Counted from the first letter of the stretch, positions 11,521 to 21,590 are shown. The stretch is DNA of 64,000 nucleotides from Gracilariopsis chorda (GCA_003194525.1 NBIV01000235.1:1-64000), one strand, 5' to 3'. The notes: generated by a model not told the origin, from the sequence alone. Program-made: numbers and translations.

Positions 11521-14500
11521 GCGTCCTTTCGAAAAAAATAAGTGCACGTGAGAAGGACTTTTTGTCATAACGTGTCTTCTAACTCTGAGCAGCAGAGTTT
11601 GCGGATTATTCGTTGTGTATCTTTGATGGTGTTGTCAGGGACCTTCAATGACATACCCACACGAATACTTAAAGATGATGGATGTACCTCTAATTTGATT
11701 TCGAGAGATTGTGCTGAAGTGCATAGAGATTAGTTTGCATTCTGTCGGATTCTAATGGATTTGTGTCACTCTAAGCAAGGCTCCCGTGAGATTGCTACGG
11801 AAATATTGCTAATGGGAAGCTTCGCATCGGAAACCACTCTTATACCGCGGACTGGATTGTTACCGATGCCCGTTACGATGTCCTCGTGGGTATGCCATGG
11901 CATGTACACTGTAACCCAGAAGCAGACTATCAGGCGCGTGCAGTAATCTTGGATGGATTTGAGCTATCAGCACAACCAGTGACTCGTCAAGGTACTCGCC
12001 ACGTCTGGTCCATGGGTGTAACGCAGTTTCGTCGTGCCTTCCGTTCCCCAAAGTCGGGCAAACAATTCTTACGGGTGGCTCAAGTGAGCAACTCGTAACT
12101 TTGGGGTGCAATACTGGCCAAACCAGATCCAAAAGCCGAATTTTTGGACGAAGATGACGCAGATCTACGGGCCATTTCTTGTGAATATGAGGATGTTCTT
12201 CAGGTCGAGCCACCCCCCGGCTTTCCCCCTTCTCGCCGCCTCGATCACGCCATCGAGCTATTGCCAGGTTCCAAGCCTTCTCATCCTGCCCTTTATTAGC
12301 TTTCTCCTGCTGAAGTACTGGCTGCTCGAGAATATGTTGACAAGCTACTACAGTCCGATAAGGTTCCGCCTAGTCGCTCCCCCTATGGGGCTCCGCTTTT
12401 CTTTTTGAAGGAGCCAGGTCGCGACTTACATGGTGTTGTCGATTACAGAGCCTTGAACCGTATCACAAAGCGCAACAACGCTCCGCTTCCTCCCTGTGAT
12501 GAAATGCTCGATCGTCTGGGTCAAACCCGTTTTTCAAAGCTGGACCTTAAGAAATGTTTTCATCAGATCCGCCTCCGACCCTCCGATATAGAGAAGACAG
12601 CATTTAATATCAAATACGGTCAGTTCAAGTATATGGTCATGCCCATGGGTCTCTGCAATGCTCCTGCGTCGTTTCAGTCTCTCATAGACAGAGTTCTTCA
12701 TAACTACATTGACGCTTCGTGGTTGTGTGTATGGACGAAATTCTCATCTACAGCCGAACGCGTGAGGAGCATTTGGAACACATCCGGTCTGTTTTAGAGC
12801 GACTGCGTAAACATTCTTTATATGTTTCATCGAAGAAATGTTCCTTCATGGCACCCAAGACGGAATTACTTGGCTTAAAAGGTGGCCATGATGGGGTCTC
12901 CGTCCATCCGACAAAGCTTGAGGTCATTAATAATTGGCCCCATCCTCTCAATGTTACTGAGATCCGTAGTGGTTTGGAGCTCGTTCAGTTCTTTCGGCAC
13001 TTTTTTCCACAGGTCCCGTTACGGGCTGCTCCACTCACCAATATTACAGGAAGGGGCTCCAGTATTAGAGATTGGAATCAAGAGTGCGAACGAACCTTCT
13101 TGGACTTGAAAATGGCACTTATCTCTGCTCCAATTATTATTACTCCGGATTGGACCAGACCGTTTTGCCTCCACGTTGATGCTTCGCAGTTGGCAGTTCG
13201 AGCCACGCTGACACAGCTAGACGATGATAGTTTTGATCGTGCAATTGCATACACATCTCGCAAGCTAACCTCTGCTGAGCAAAACTACACCACGAACGAA
13301 TGCGAGCTTTTGGCGCTTGTATTAGCCTTGCAGCGCTTCCGTTGTTGTCTGGAAGGATCTACTTTTCACGCTTTTACAGAAAATCAAGTTGTGGAAAACT
13401 TTATGACAAAGAACTTTTTAAATCGCCGTGAGGCTCGCTGGCTGGATGTCGTCGCTACTTTCAATATTTCCAAGGTGAACCTGGTCAGCGAAAAGTTGCA
13501 TGTTCTTGGAGACTCTTTATCCCGTATCCCGGATCGTCCAGTGGTTCAGCAGATCCAGTGTGTGACCCCCTCCTTTTCGGGGATTCAAAAAGCGTTGTCG
13601 AGGTATGAGCATGATCAATTCTTCAGTTTGATAGTTGCAGCGTTGGAGGGCAAGTGGCCTGAAGAGCCTAAAGTTCGGAAGCGGATTGAGCTTATGCTTC
13701 CTTCCTTCCCGAAAAGCGGTTGGCGTCTTCTGTACAAGGGAAGTTTGTGTCCCATCACACTGCCGTCGTCAAGTTTTGCAAATGGCCCATGATACTAAAC
13801 TGGGTGGTCACTTCGCCTTTTCGAAGACTTTAGCAAGGTTGGCTGAGTTTCATTGGAAGTAAAAGACCAAAGACGTCAAGCGTTATTGTGCTGGTTGTGG
13901 CATCCGTCAAATACAGAAAGATTTTCACGGCCAGACTCTCAACAATCCCACGCCCTTACCTGTCCCTACTTGCAGATGGGGAATGGTTGCGACTGACTTC
14001 ATAGTCAAAATTTCGAAAACGGGTCGAGGTTTCGACGCGGTTGCAACATGGGTTGACAGAATGTCACGGAGGGTCCGTTGTATCGCCTGCAAAGAGACTG
14101 ACAAAGTGCCGGACGTTGCACTGGCTTTCATTACCCACATCTTTCCTCATCATGGGCTGCCTGACTCTATAGTCTCTGATCACGACTCTCGTTTCATATC
14201 CTACTTCTGGACGTTGTTGATGACCTTATGTGGCGTGAATTCCCGAATGTCTTCTGTGCGACACCCTCAGACTGATGGTGCTTCAGAAGTCATGAACTGG
14301 ATGGTCTAGAATTACATCCGTTGCTTTTGTTCATTTGAGCAGACTGATTGGGATGTGTTGCTTCCCAGTGCAGAGTTTGCTTACAACTCAGCAGTTTCTG
14401 AAGACATTGGTCTTTCTCTTTTCGAAGTTGATCTTAGGTGGAGACCGAAGGCGCCATCGGACATGCTCTACCAATTTTCCACACCTCTTGAAGCTGTTTC

Positions 14501-15083
14501 TGATTTTCGTGATCGCCTAAAAGCCGTCGCGGAGGACGCCAAGTATGCACATCAACTAGCAAAGGTACGCCAGACAGCGGAAGCTAGTGTTCATTTCAAG
14601 GAGCCTACGTATAAGATCGGAGATGAAGTTTGAGTTTCACGAAAACTGTTTCGAGACTCGTAGTCGAAAGTGCCAGATTCAGCAAAGTTGTCCGCCCGAA
14701 GCTTTGGGCCTTTTCGCATCTTGGAGCTGGTAGGAAAAAATGCTGTACGGCTGGATTTTCCATCAAATATCGGAACGTATCCAGTAGTACAGGTTTTTCA
14801 TACAAAAACCCATCGCTCGCAGCCACTGGACATTGCACAGCCTACGCGAAGTACTCCTGCCCCAGTTCCTGGATCACTTTCAAGCACTCTCTACAATGTG
14901 GACCGTATTCTGGCTCATGGTAAGAGAGGGAGAGGATATCAGTGGCTTACGCTATTGGAAAACTCTAATACGCATGATACACAATGGCAGCCGACGAGAT
15001 ATTTTGTGGATGATGATGGGACGCTTACAAAAGCGTTTCGAGACTACATGGTGGACAATAATTTTGTTACAAATTTGCATTGA
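11521..15083 (+). pseudogene. pol: Family II pol: protease, RT, RNase H, integrase, chromodomain
   Basis: The protease motif ILKDDGCTSNLIS lies near 11675-11715. RT runs from about 12280 with YGAPLFFLKEPG, FSKLDLKKCFHQI and PMGLCNAPASFQ. A frame break near 12720 splits the catalytic box, which now reads CMDEILIYS instead of YMDDILIYS. RNase H is at 13160-13560 (HVDAS, TNECELLAL, and FTENQV where TDNQ is usual). The integrase zinc region begins near 13785 and the core covers 13980-14310 (VSDHDSRF, HPQTDGASE). Stops interrupt it near 13861 (TAA) and 14307 (TAG), and a TGA after GDEV (14631-14633) replaces the usual Trp. A chromodomain (NVDRILAHGKRGRGYQW) occupies 14895-15070. It is dead as an enzyme source. 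Confidence 0.9.
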
Positions 15084-15114
15084 AGAGGTTGCCAATACCC
15101 CCAGAGAACAATAG

Positions 15115-15343
15115 TGCAACAGTACTGATGGAAAAGGTTCAAATGGGAAGAGCTGTGACTTCAAATTTGGCACATACGGATGTAAACGGTTCCAATTGGT
15201 TTTGTACCAGAGACAGTTTGCGCAGAATGATGGGCGATATGAAAGTCCGTAGGAAAGAAAGATGCATAGAGATGGAACTCCATCGACCAGCCAGAGAATA
15301 AAGCTTCCATATCTCAGTCACCTGTCTCACTACCCTTGTTGCA
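15115..15343 (+). repeat. Family II 3' LTR (229 bp)
   Basis: Partner of 10431-10678 without the 20-bp internal duplication. It starts TGCAACAG and ends TTGTTGCA. No clear polypurine tract precedes it. A long minus-strand ORF (15139-15822) runs through it, but the same antisense openness is seen in the 5' LTR, so it is a property of the LTR sequence and not evidence of a gene. Confidence 0.9.
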
Positions 15344-16229
15344 AAAAACCATACTAACATACCCAGGAGCCCCACAGGACGTATCGTGCTTATTTGTAGG
15401 AGTTGGTGCCGAGTTTTCGACAGACCGTTTTCCTTCTCTGCTGTTACCTTCTTCAGAAATGTGTTGGCCATAAGACATGGAGCGAAAAAGCAAAGAAACA
15501 TACCTTGGACTACGTTTTTGCGGTCGTCTTCTGGTAGCAAGACAAAGCTTGCGGCTAACAAAAATGATCGCCAACTCATGCACATTTTAGAACACCAATG
15601 CAATGCTCTTGAAAGATTTGAAATGTGACATGGGTCCGCCAGTTTCATATCTATTGTTGTCCATGGATCTGTTGTGAAGATGTCGGAAATTGTGTTGAAT
15701 ACAGTGTGAATCACAGTCGCAGACGGAGATGTGTCAAATTGACACCGGTTCAGGCTCATGAAGTGCTTAGAGGTGCTCCAAATATTCCTTAGTAAGATCC
15801 TCGATATCCACGCTTTGTTCATCTATGAAGCATAATGAAAGCTCTATGCTGCTGAAATCATAAAGGCATCCAGATTGACATTTTCTCGAATGAAAAAAGA
15901 ACAACTTCTTTGTCTCCGTGTTCTGAAGAGTTCTGCCAAAAACTGGTAAGAAGGACCTGCCGTGTCAATTCAACAGTAGTACGTAAGCGCAAATTAACGG
16001 GTCGAGCGCAGATACTCCCTCTGCCATAGGATACTGCTGTGCATCCTATGGCAGGGGGGGTATCTGCGCAGTTCGAAAACGCAACCTCACCAGATTAAAG
16101 ACTATGTAAAACTAAGAACACGTCTATGAAATATTTTCATAAAGATAGACTAGTTAACTGCAGTGAAAGACATAAAAACCGTAGTAGACTACAATAAACA
16201 TAACTTTACAGACTCTCTTACGTTTTCTA
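15344..16229. other. Interval between family II and the DIRS target region
   Basis: No recognised gene. The minus strand is open for about 160 codons between 15345 and 15822 and another minus frame is partly open, but neither contains a domain I can name. The hairpin at 16006-16069 is listed separately. Confidence 0.3.
16006..16069. repeat. 27-bp stem, 10-nt loop hairpin
   Basis: Arm 1 is 16006-16032 and arm 2 is 16043-16069. Of 27 positions 25 are Watson-Crick and the other two place G opposite T, which would be G:U pairs if the plus strand were transcribed. The loop is ACTGCTGTGC. It contains a run of seven G in arm 2. It could be a tiny foldback element, a precursor-type small RNA hairpin, or a palindromic footprint. 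No TSD is evident. Confidence 0.75.
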
Positions 16230-16540
16230 CAGACCATTTTATCCCCAATCGACGTCGAGGCGAACATTTCGCCCACTGACGCTGCGAACGCACTAAACTT
16301 GCAGGCTAAAGCAACCTTGCAACGCCAGCAAAAAATTGACGCTGCGCTCAGCAGTCCGGCTCATTCTGATAGTGACCAAAATTTGGGTCCCAAAGCCCAA
16401 TCTTCGACACTTCGTACCAGCAAGAAGGGTGCAGAACCCTTCTGAAATGAGTAATTTTAATGAGTCGAAATTTGAACAGGTCTGTAATTTCCATTGGAGT
16501 TTAATTCGTAAAAACTGGAACACGCGACGTTATAAAACAT
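16230..16540 (+). pseudogene. Interrupted ORF, left part (target of the DIRS insertion)
   Basis: From about 16230 a frame reads a polar, coding-like protein (DVEANISPTDAANALNLQ, KAQSSTLRTSKKGAEPF) up to a TGA. A second frame then reads ESKFEQVCNFHWSLI and NWNTRRYKT up to the DIRS boundary. Joining at the AAC trinucleotide, the frame continues on the far side of the element (21404 on) as ISFWERCFIRDANSLETQW. The product is unknown. It was already decayed or frameshifted before the insertion. Confidence 0.4.
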
Positions 16541-16967
16541 GGCCTAATTGTGATGATATTTTATTGGAGCGGGTGGTAGCGAGACGCATTGTAATTGATG
16601 GATAGTATGTTACAGAGTGCGCACGCTGAATTTGGTGAATTGTGCATTGATGGTGGTGAGACAGAAATCAAGTTTGAGAATTGCGTAGGTGACAGTGATC
16701 TGATTTGAATTCTCGAAAGAGTCGTTTCAAACGAGACTGAGTGGGTTGAATGTGACACCCAATTCTGAAACGGCCAAAAGGACAGATCAGAACAAATTTG
16801 TTTCCGTATAAGAGATGCTGCATTTCGGCACAAACGAGTCCTTCATCTCGAAACACAAAACACAACGTCGTTCAGAACAGTTTTCGTGCTCTCGGTGTTG
16901 TTTCATTGCCGTGGTTCTTTTCTTTCCTACGTTCAAAACCACGGTTTTGGTTTTCTCTCTGGTTTAA
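16541..16967 (+). repeat. DIRS split repeat A1
   Basis: 427 bp, from GGCCTAATTG to CTCTGGTTTAA, paired with A2 at 20743-21169. ORF1 begins inside it, so it supplies the leader and the first codons. Confidence 0.92.
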
Positions 16968-17451
16968 CTGGCGACGAAGCTTTACAACATGTCCTACCTT
17001 CTCTGGAAGTGTATCCCGACACTGGTATAAGAGTTCCAGCTATGCGTTCAATCGTCAACCGGCACATATCTGCACCATCAAGGGCTCGAAATGCGGTACG
17101 AAGTTTAGCGAAGCGACCAACGAGGGGACCTCAAAGACCCAAGAGACCCAGAGCAAATCATTGCGACAACACCACCGAAACACCTCAGTTGTAATTGATC
17201 CTGTCAGGCCTCGAACCTTTCCTTTGACTCGGTTTCTACGAAAAGGGCCCCTTTGCGGCGCTGGATCGCACATTACTGAAGTTCTCGCTTCTCTAGATTT
17301 CCTTTTCCTCGGGTACAGTAAGCCTAAAAGCTTCAACAATATCCCCCGAACTCAAACCAGAGCAGCAGTCCGTTTGATCGTGAAGAGACATTCTGACTTC
17401 ACCAAGGCCTACGGACGTCACGAAGTGCAGAGCCTCTCTTTCCCACGCTGA
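16798..17451 (+). CDS. DIRS ORF1 (putative Gag-like protein)
   Basis: 217 codons, starting in A1 and ending in TGA at 17449-17451. It is rich in Ser, Thr, Arg and Lys, as basic nucleic-acid-binding Gag-like ORF1 proteins of DIRS elements are, but no zinc knuckle is seen. An overlapping frame (16886-17194) is also open and Arg/Pro-rich (RPTRGPQRPKRPRANH), so the true start and frame of ORF1 are uncertain. It shares its frame with the RT ORF, with only this TGA between them. Confidence 0.5.
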   Translation: MFPYKRCCISAQTSPSSRNTKHNVVQNSFRALGVVSLPWFFSFLRSKPRFWFSLWFNWRRSFTTCPTFSGSVSRHWYKSSSYAFNRQPAHICTIKGSKCGTKFSEATNEGTSKTQETQSKSLRQHHRNTSVVIDPVRPRTFPLTRFLRKGPLCGAGSHITEVLASLDFLFLGYSKPKSFNNIPRTQTRAAVRLIVKRHSDFTKAYGRHEVQSLSFPR

Positions 17452-17562
17452 GTCGCAAGGAAGTCCACCAAAATTCTTCATGTTGAAGACGAGCTCGTAC
17501 GAGACTCTACTCAGTTCCTTGATTCTCTCCAGTCGGCGGGTCTAGTACGGGGTGATTTTACG

Positions 17563-19341
17563 ATGATTCGGGCCGCTCGTCTGGACTTGCCAGCCGAGAC
17601 GTCATCTGATCATTCTGTTTGGACCAGCCGAATGCCAACACAAGTCCAGCGTTTGTTTCTCGGGGATGGTTTCAATCAGCTTCTCCAAACCATTCAGATG
17701 TACATATCAAGTGCTGACGTTCCACCACCTCGCATCCATTGTGCTCCGAATCAATACCCTCAAATGCTACTCCGCCTCTCTGATTCTGGAAGGTTGCAGT
17801 GGTCACTTGTTGATGAAGAGAATACTTCATATAGGGAGCTTGCAAACCATCTTACCATGACTTCGTTTGCTGTCGTGAAAGACGAACAGAAAGACCGGCT
17901 AATCAGCTGGCCGAGGGTGCAAAACATTTGCATTCCTGACTCACCTCACGTGTCTCTGCCTAACCCTGGAATTTTTTCTGCTGTACTTCTCTCTGATACG
18001 ACACCCGGTTTGTCCAGCTTTTTCCTTGACATCTCAAATATGTTCCACAACATTCTTCTTCCCTTCAACCTAGCCGCTTTGTTCCCTTTGGCTCAGATTG
18101 CATTTGGAGATCTTCCCGGAAAACTCCAAAGATACATCGAACGATCCTTGGGTTTCAGGCCCCGTCAAGCTCAGAAGATGCGACCCTGTCAACGTACATT
18201 GCCAATGGGATTCAAATGGTCAGTCTTTATTGGACATACCTTTGTCGAGTCATGCTACGTCGAAGCTTTTCGCATTTTTCAAGACACATCGCGCACACTC
18301 GGATTTACATCCACTTTCCCTTTCCCAATCCTTTTGCACAAACAGAACGGCACAGTGAAGTTGACATCGAACTGTTCCTTGATACTACACATTATTGATG
18401 ACCTCAACTTCGTACTTGCAGGATGGAGCGACCAGGATGCCATAAGGCTCCAAAACCTCGTTGAGTCTGTGCTTCAACGGAACCAGTTACCTATCAAACG
18501 TGCAAAGTCATCACCACCCGGTGAGCTGGAAAAGAATCAGCTCACGTTGATGGGATGGAACTGGTGCCTACAAAGACACATCTTGCGACCGAAACTAGAA
18601 AAGTTGAACTCTGCGCTCACAAGCGTATCCGCGATCATCAAGTCCCCCTTGGAAGAATCAAGAGTTCGTTCATCTGTGGGAAAACTTATTTGGATTGCTT
18701 TAGGATGCCGGCCTTTGGTCTCTATTCTTTATCGCACCTTTCAGTTTCTGGAACAGCCTTCGAAGGTCAACAACTCAATTCAAGTCGCCGTTTTTCGAGA
18801 GCTAACATTGCTGGCAAGACTGCTCCCGCTTTCATCCATTCGTCTCAATAGACCTTACTGGAATCATGTCATCGCCATCGACGCCTCCCCCGACGCCGGA
18901 GCAGTTGTGTATACTAAAGCCAACGCTCTGTGGATATCGAATCTTACTGCCCTTGCTTTTGAAGGCCCGTCTGTGAATGCAAGCGCAATGCTGTCTTACT
19001 TTGTTCAAAATCACCACTGGAAGACAGCTTTTGTTCACAAATGGCGAAGAGATGAACATATTAATGTTCTTGAAGCACATACTGCAGTCCTTGCTTTGGA
19101 ATGGGCAGCCTCCTTTGACATAACTGGTCTGCACGTCCTGATACTTTCGGATTCTATGGTTACTATTGGCGCCTTTCGAAACGGCCGCTCTTCATCTTTG
19201 AGTCTGTGTCTCCCATGTCGACGATACGCAGGAGTGTGCATCGCTCACGACTTGGAACCTTTGTTCGTTCACGTACCTACAACCCTAAACCCCGCCGACG
19301 GCCCTTCTCGACCACGTTTTAAGGCGGGAAGCTATGAGTAG
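17563..19341 (+). CDS. DIRS reverse transcriptase-RNase H
   Basis: 592 codons; the frame is open from 17452, directly after the ORF1 TGA, so the N-terminus may extend upstream of the first ATG at 17563. RT palm motifs are FFLDISNMFHNILLP (about residues 149-163), LPMGFKWSVFIGHTFVE (about 209-225) and the catalytic box HIIDDLNFVLAG (about 274-285), with IIDD in place of YxDD as is usual in DIRS RTs. RNase H follows with Asp near 440 (IDASPDAGAVVY), Glu near 504 (NVLEAHTAVLALEW), Asp near 530 (LSDSMVTIGAF) and the closing NPADGPSRPRF near 575. All catalytic acids are present. It would copy the element RNA to cDNA. The stop overlaps the upstream ATG of the recombinase frame (ATGAGTAG). Confidence 0.9.
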   Translation: MIRAARLDLPAETSSDHSVWTSRMPTQVQRLFLGDGFNQLLQTIQMYISSADVPPPRIHCAPNQYPQMLLRLSDSGRLQWSLVDEENTSYRELANHLTMTSFAVVKDEQKDRLISWPRVQNICIPDSPHVSLPNPGIFSAVLLSDTTPGLSSFFLDISNMFHNILLPFNLAALFPLAQIAFGDLPGKLQRYIERSLGFRPRQAQKMRPCQRTLPMGFKWSVFIGHTFVESCYVEAFRIFQDTSRTLGFTSTFPFPILLHKQNGTVKLTSNCSLILHIIDDLNFVLAGWSDQDAIRLQNLVESVLQRNQLPIKRAKSSPPGELEKNQLTLMGWNWCLQRHILRPKLEKLNSALTSVSAIIKSPLEESRVRSSVGKLIWIALGCRPLVSILYRTFQFLEQPSKVNNSIQVAVFRELTLLARLLPLSSIRLNRPYWNHVIAIDASPDAGAVVYTKANALWISNLTALAFEGPSVNASAMLSYFVQNHHWKTAFVHKWRRDEHINVLEAHTAVLALEWAASFDITGLHVLILSDSMVTIGAFRNGRSSSLSLCLPCRRYAGVCIAHDLEPLFVHVPTTLNPADGPSRPRFKAGSYE

Positions 19342-19540
19342 CGTACGGCTTCCATCCAGGCCGACTCACGCAGAAAACGATTCAGCCAGGATGAACCCCA
19401 TTGCAAGTCCACGACTCAGTCTCTCTCACATTGCATTTGAACGGCAATGGAAGAAATCGCTTATCAGTAACTTCGGCATCCAGAAGAAAAGCTTGAAGCA
19501 TCGAGAGACCAGCAGCAGATATTTTCGCACTCCCAATTGA

Positions 19541-20533
19541 ATGGACGGTTTCAAACTTCCTACGGAAAATTTCTTCGAGAAGTATCCACTTATTGCCGCC
19601 ACCCTGTCTCCGAATACACGAGATTTGTATGTTAATGCGTACACTGATTTCAAACATTCGCTCCGATTTATACCGTGTTCGCCAAACGAGCTTGATCAGT
19701 GCTTTGTCGATTATTTGCACGAAGCGTGCAATGAGAACCTTTCAGCAGGTCAACGTCAACAGGTAGTCTATGCTCTAGCCTTTCTGTCGTTATCTGTACC
19801 CTCCTCAGACCTCCATTTCAAGTTATCTCGACGAGCATTGATTGGTTGGAATAAGTTGAACCCTCCTTTATCCGCATTGTCTCTTACAAAGCTCTTCATG
19901 ATGGCTTTTGCTCAGTATTTCATCTCGCAGAATTGTTTGCACGCTGCAGTTGCACTTTGCGTACAATGGTGTACCTACATGAGAGCCTCGGAGGTTCTTG
20001 CACTACGTACATGTGATGTGGTTCTACCTCAAGATGTGCGTATTTCCCACGCTGGAGGCCAGATCATCGGGATTAATATTGAGAAATCAAAGACTGGTCC
20101 CATGCAGTTTACACCGATTCGAGACAAATTTGTGATAACCCTGTTGCAAAGTTACCTCGAAAGTCTCTCAGGCCACTCAGAGTCAACCTTATTTGACTTG
20201 CATTATGAGAAGTATAACTTGCTTTTTAAACAAGCCGCTCAGCATTTTGGTATACAGTCAAATCGATTCACTACGCATTCAGCAAGAATTGGGGGTGCGC
20301 TTACCGATTTCCTTGCTGGCCATTCTGCGAAAACTATTGCACTTACGGGCAGATGGAAATCGTTTTCGTCACTGCAAAGGTATTTAACGAACGGCCGTTC
20401 TGCCGTTACTCGAATCAAAATTTCAACCGAGATGCAAACCCGATTTTCTGGCTACGCAGATTGTTTTGACAAACTTCTACGGCAATGTTTTAATTACAAA
20501 GACGTTGAAATTCTCAGAACCAGCCACGAGTAA
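19541..20533 (+). CDS. DIRS tyrosine recombinase
   Basis: 330 codons. The catalytic set is intact: Arg148 (TYMRASEVLALR), His246 and Arg249 (HSARIGGALTDF), Trp272 in the second-His position (TGRWKSFSSLQRYL), and the nucleophile Tyr281. Tyrosine recombinases of this kind integrate circular cDNA in place of a DDE integrase. The same frame is open upstream from an ATG at 19334, which overlaps the RT stop, down to a TGA at 19538-19540 directly before the 19541 ATG. The original protein may therefore have been about 68 residues longer. Confidence 0.92.
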   Translation: MDGFKLPTENFFEKYPLIAATLSPNTRDLYVNAYTDFKHSLRFIPCSPNELDQCFVDYLHEACNENLSAGQRQQVVYALAFLSLSVPSSDLHFKLSRRALIGWNKLNPPLSALSLTKLFMMAFAQYFISQNCLHAAVALCVQWCTYMRASEVLALRTCDVVLPQDVRISHAGGQIIGINIEKSKTGPMQFTPIRDKFVITLLQSYLESLSGHSESTLFDLHYEKYNLLFKQAAQHFGIQSNRFTTHSARIGGALTDFLAGHSAKTIALTGRWKSFSSLQRYLTNGRSAVTRIKISTEMQTRFSGYADCFDKLLRQCFNYKDVEILRTSHE

Positions 20534-20554
20534 ATTACTCTCATTTTGGGATTG

Positions 20555-20742
20555 GCAAGGCAAGGCCAAACCTTGCACTGTTGCGACTCGGAGTCACAAC
20601 AATCCCCTTTCATGACGATACGGTTGCCTTGCGTACAAGCGAAAGAACATTTCCTGGTGCACATCCAGGAAATCCGATATCGTGTAAACACTTTGGTTCT
20701 TCAACAGCAATGATGTTCTGGCCGCGTACAGAGCGTAATAAC
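20555..20742 (+). repeat. DIRS split repeat B1
   Basis: 188 bp, from GCAAGGCAAGGCC to GCGTAATAAC, paired with B2 at 21216-21403 and joined directly to A2. Confidence 0.92.
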
Positions 20743-21169
20743 GGCCTAATTGTGATGATATTTTATTGGAGCGGGTGGTAGCGAGATGCATTGTAATTGA
20801 TGGATAGTATGTTACATAGTGCGCACGCTGAATTTGGTGAATTGTGCATTGGTGGTGGTGAGACAGAAATCAAGTTTGAGAATTGCGTAGGTGACAGTGA
20901 TCTGATTTGAATTCTCGAAAGAGTCGTTTCAAACGAGACTGAGTGGGTTGAATGTGACACCCAATTCTGAAACGGCCAAAAGGACAGATCAGAACAAATT
21001 TGTTTCCGTATAAGAGATGCTGCATTTCGGCACAAACGAGTCCTTCATCTCGAAGCACAAAACACAACGTCGTTCAGAACAGTCTTCGTGCTCTCGGTGT
21101 TGTTTCATTGCCGTGGTTCTTTTCTTTCCTACGTTCAAAACCACGGTTTTGGTTTTCTCTCTGGTTTAA
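20743..21169 (+). repeat. DIRS split repeat A2
   Basis: 427-bp partner of A1. It repeats the start of ORF1 as a short read-through ORF (21000-21374), which is a by-product of the duplication and not a gene. Confidence 0.92.
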
Positions 21170-21215
21170 GCCCAAAACCCTCCCATCCCTTTTAATTGTT
21201 CTATTGCGCTATTTA

Positions 21216-21403
21216 GCAAGGCAAGGCCAAACCTTGCACTGTTGCGACTCGGAGTCACAAAAATCCCCTTTCACGACGATTGGGTTGCCTTGCGTACAAG
21301 CGAAAGAACATTTCCTGGTGCACATCCAGGAAATCCGACATCGTGTAAACACTTTGGTTCTTCAACAGCAATGATGTTCTGGCCGCGTACAGAGCGTAAT
21401 AAC
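21216..21403 (+). repeat. DIRS split repeat B2 (right end)
   Basis: 188-bp partner of B1. It ends in GTAATAAC, and the AAC is the probable strand-exchange core shared with the target. Confidence 0.92.
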
Positions 21404-21590
21404 TATCAGTTTTTGGGAAAGATGCTTTATTCGTGATGCTAACTCTCTTGAAACGCAGTGGTGAATGGGTCACTCTGGCAAACAATTCTAAAATGAAAAC
21501 GACTCCGTTTGAGCGTTTCATCAAAACATTTATCGATAATATTACAGAACAAGTGTACGAAGAGTTCGTTTTAGAAATCTACGTCCATTA
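21404..21590 (+). pseudogene. Interrupted ORF, right part
   Basis: Continues the coding relic at 16230-16540 across the DIRS insertion: ISFWERCFIRDANSLETQW to a TGA, then, after a frame change, SGEWVTLANNSKMKTTPFER and further to a TAG at about 21589. The protein is unidentified. Confidence 0.4.

Larger units (their letters stand above)
10431..15343 (+). mobile_element. Complete but decayed Ty3/Gypsy element, family II (chromodomain type)
   Basis: Bounded by two LTRs that both start TGCAACAG and end TTGTTGCA, giving inverted termini TGCAACA/TGTTGCA. Between them lie gag, protease, RT, RNase H, integrase and a C-terminal chromodomain in canonical Ty3/Gypsy order. Flanking 5-mers (AAAGC left, AAAAA right) are not a clean target-site duplication. 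Frameshifts, stops and altered catalytic residues show that it cannot make its own proteins. Confidence 0.92.
16541..21403 (+). mobile_element. Complete DIRS-order retrotransposon with split direct repeats
   Basis: It has the order A1, ORF1, RT-RNase H, tyrosine recombinase, B1, A2, B2. A1 (16541-16967) and A2 (20743-21169) are both 427 bp and differ at about five positions. B1 (20555-20742) and B2 (21216-21403) are both 188 bp with a handful of differences. B1 abuts A2 exactly, and 46 bp separate A2 and B2. This A1-B1A2-B2 arrangement is the one described for PAT-like and Ngaro elements, which integrate by a tyrosine recombinase through a circular intermediate without target-site duplication. 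An AAC occurs at the left flank, at the B1/A2 junction and at the end of B2. I see no methyltransferase domain, which DIRS1/PAT types often have, so Ngaro-like is possible. Confidence 0.93.

Noticed and set aside
11397-14633. Host-wide reassignment of TGA to Trp
   Set aside because: Family IV and the zinc-finger gene use TGG for Trp and end or continue normally. TGG to TGA and CAG to TAG changes are common in decaying elements.
15139-15822. 227-codon minus-strand ORF running through the family II 3' LTR
   Set aside because: The antisense strand of the 5' LTR is open in the same way (10246-10689), so the LTR part is a sequence property. The remainder shows no domain.
21000-21374. 124-codon ORF in A2 of the DIRS element
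   Set aside because: It is the duplicated start of ORF1 carried by the A repeat, running on by chance.
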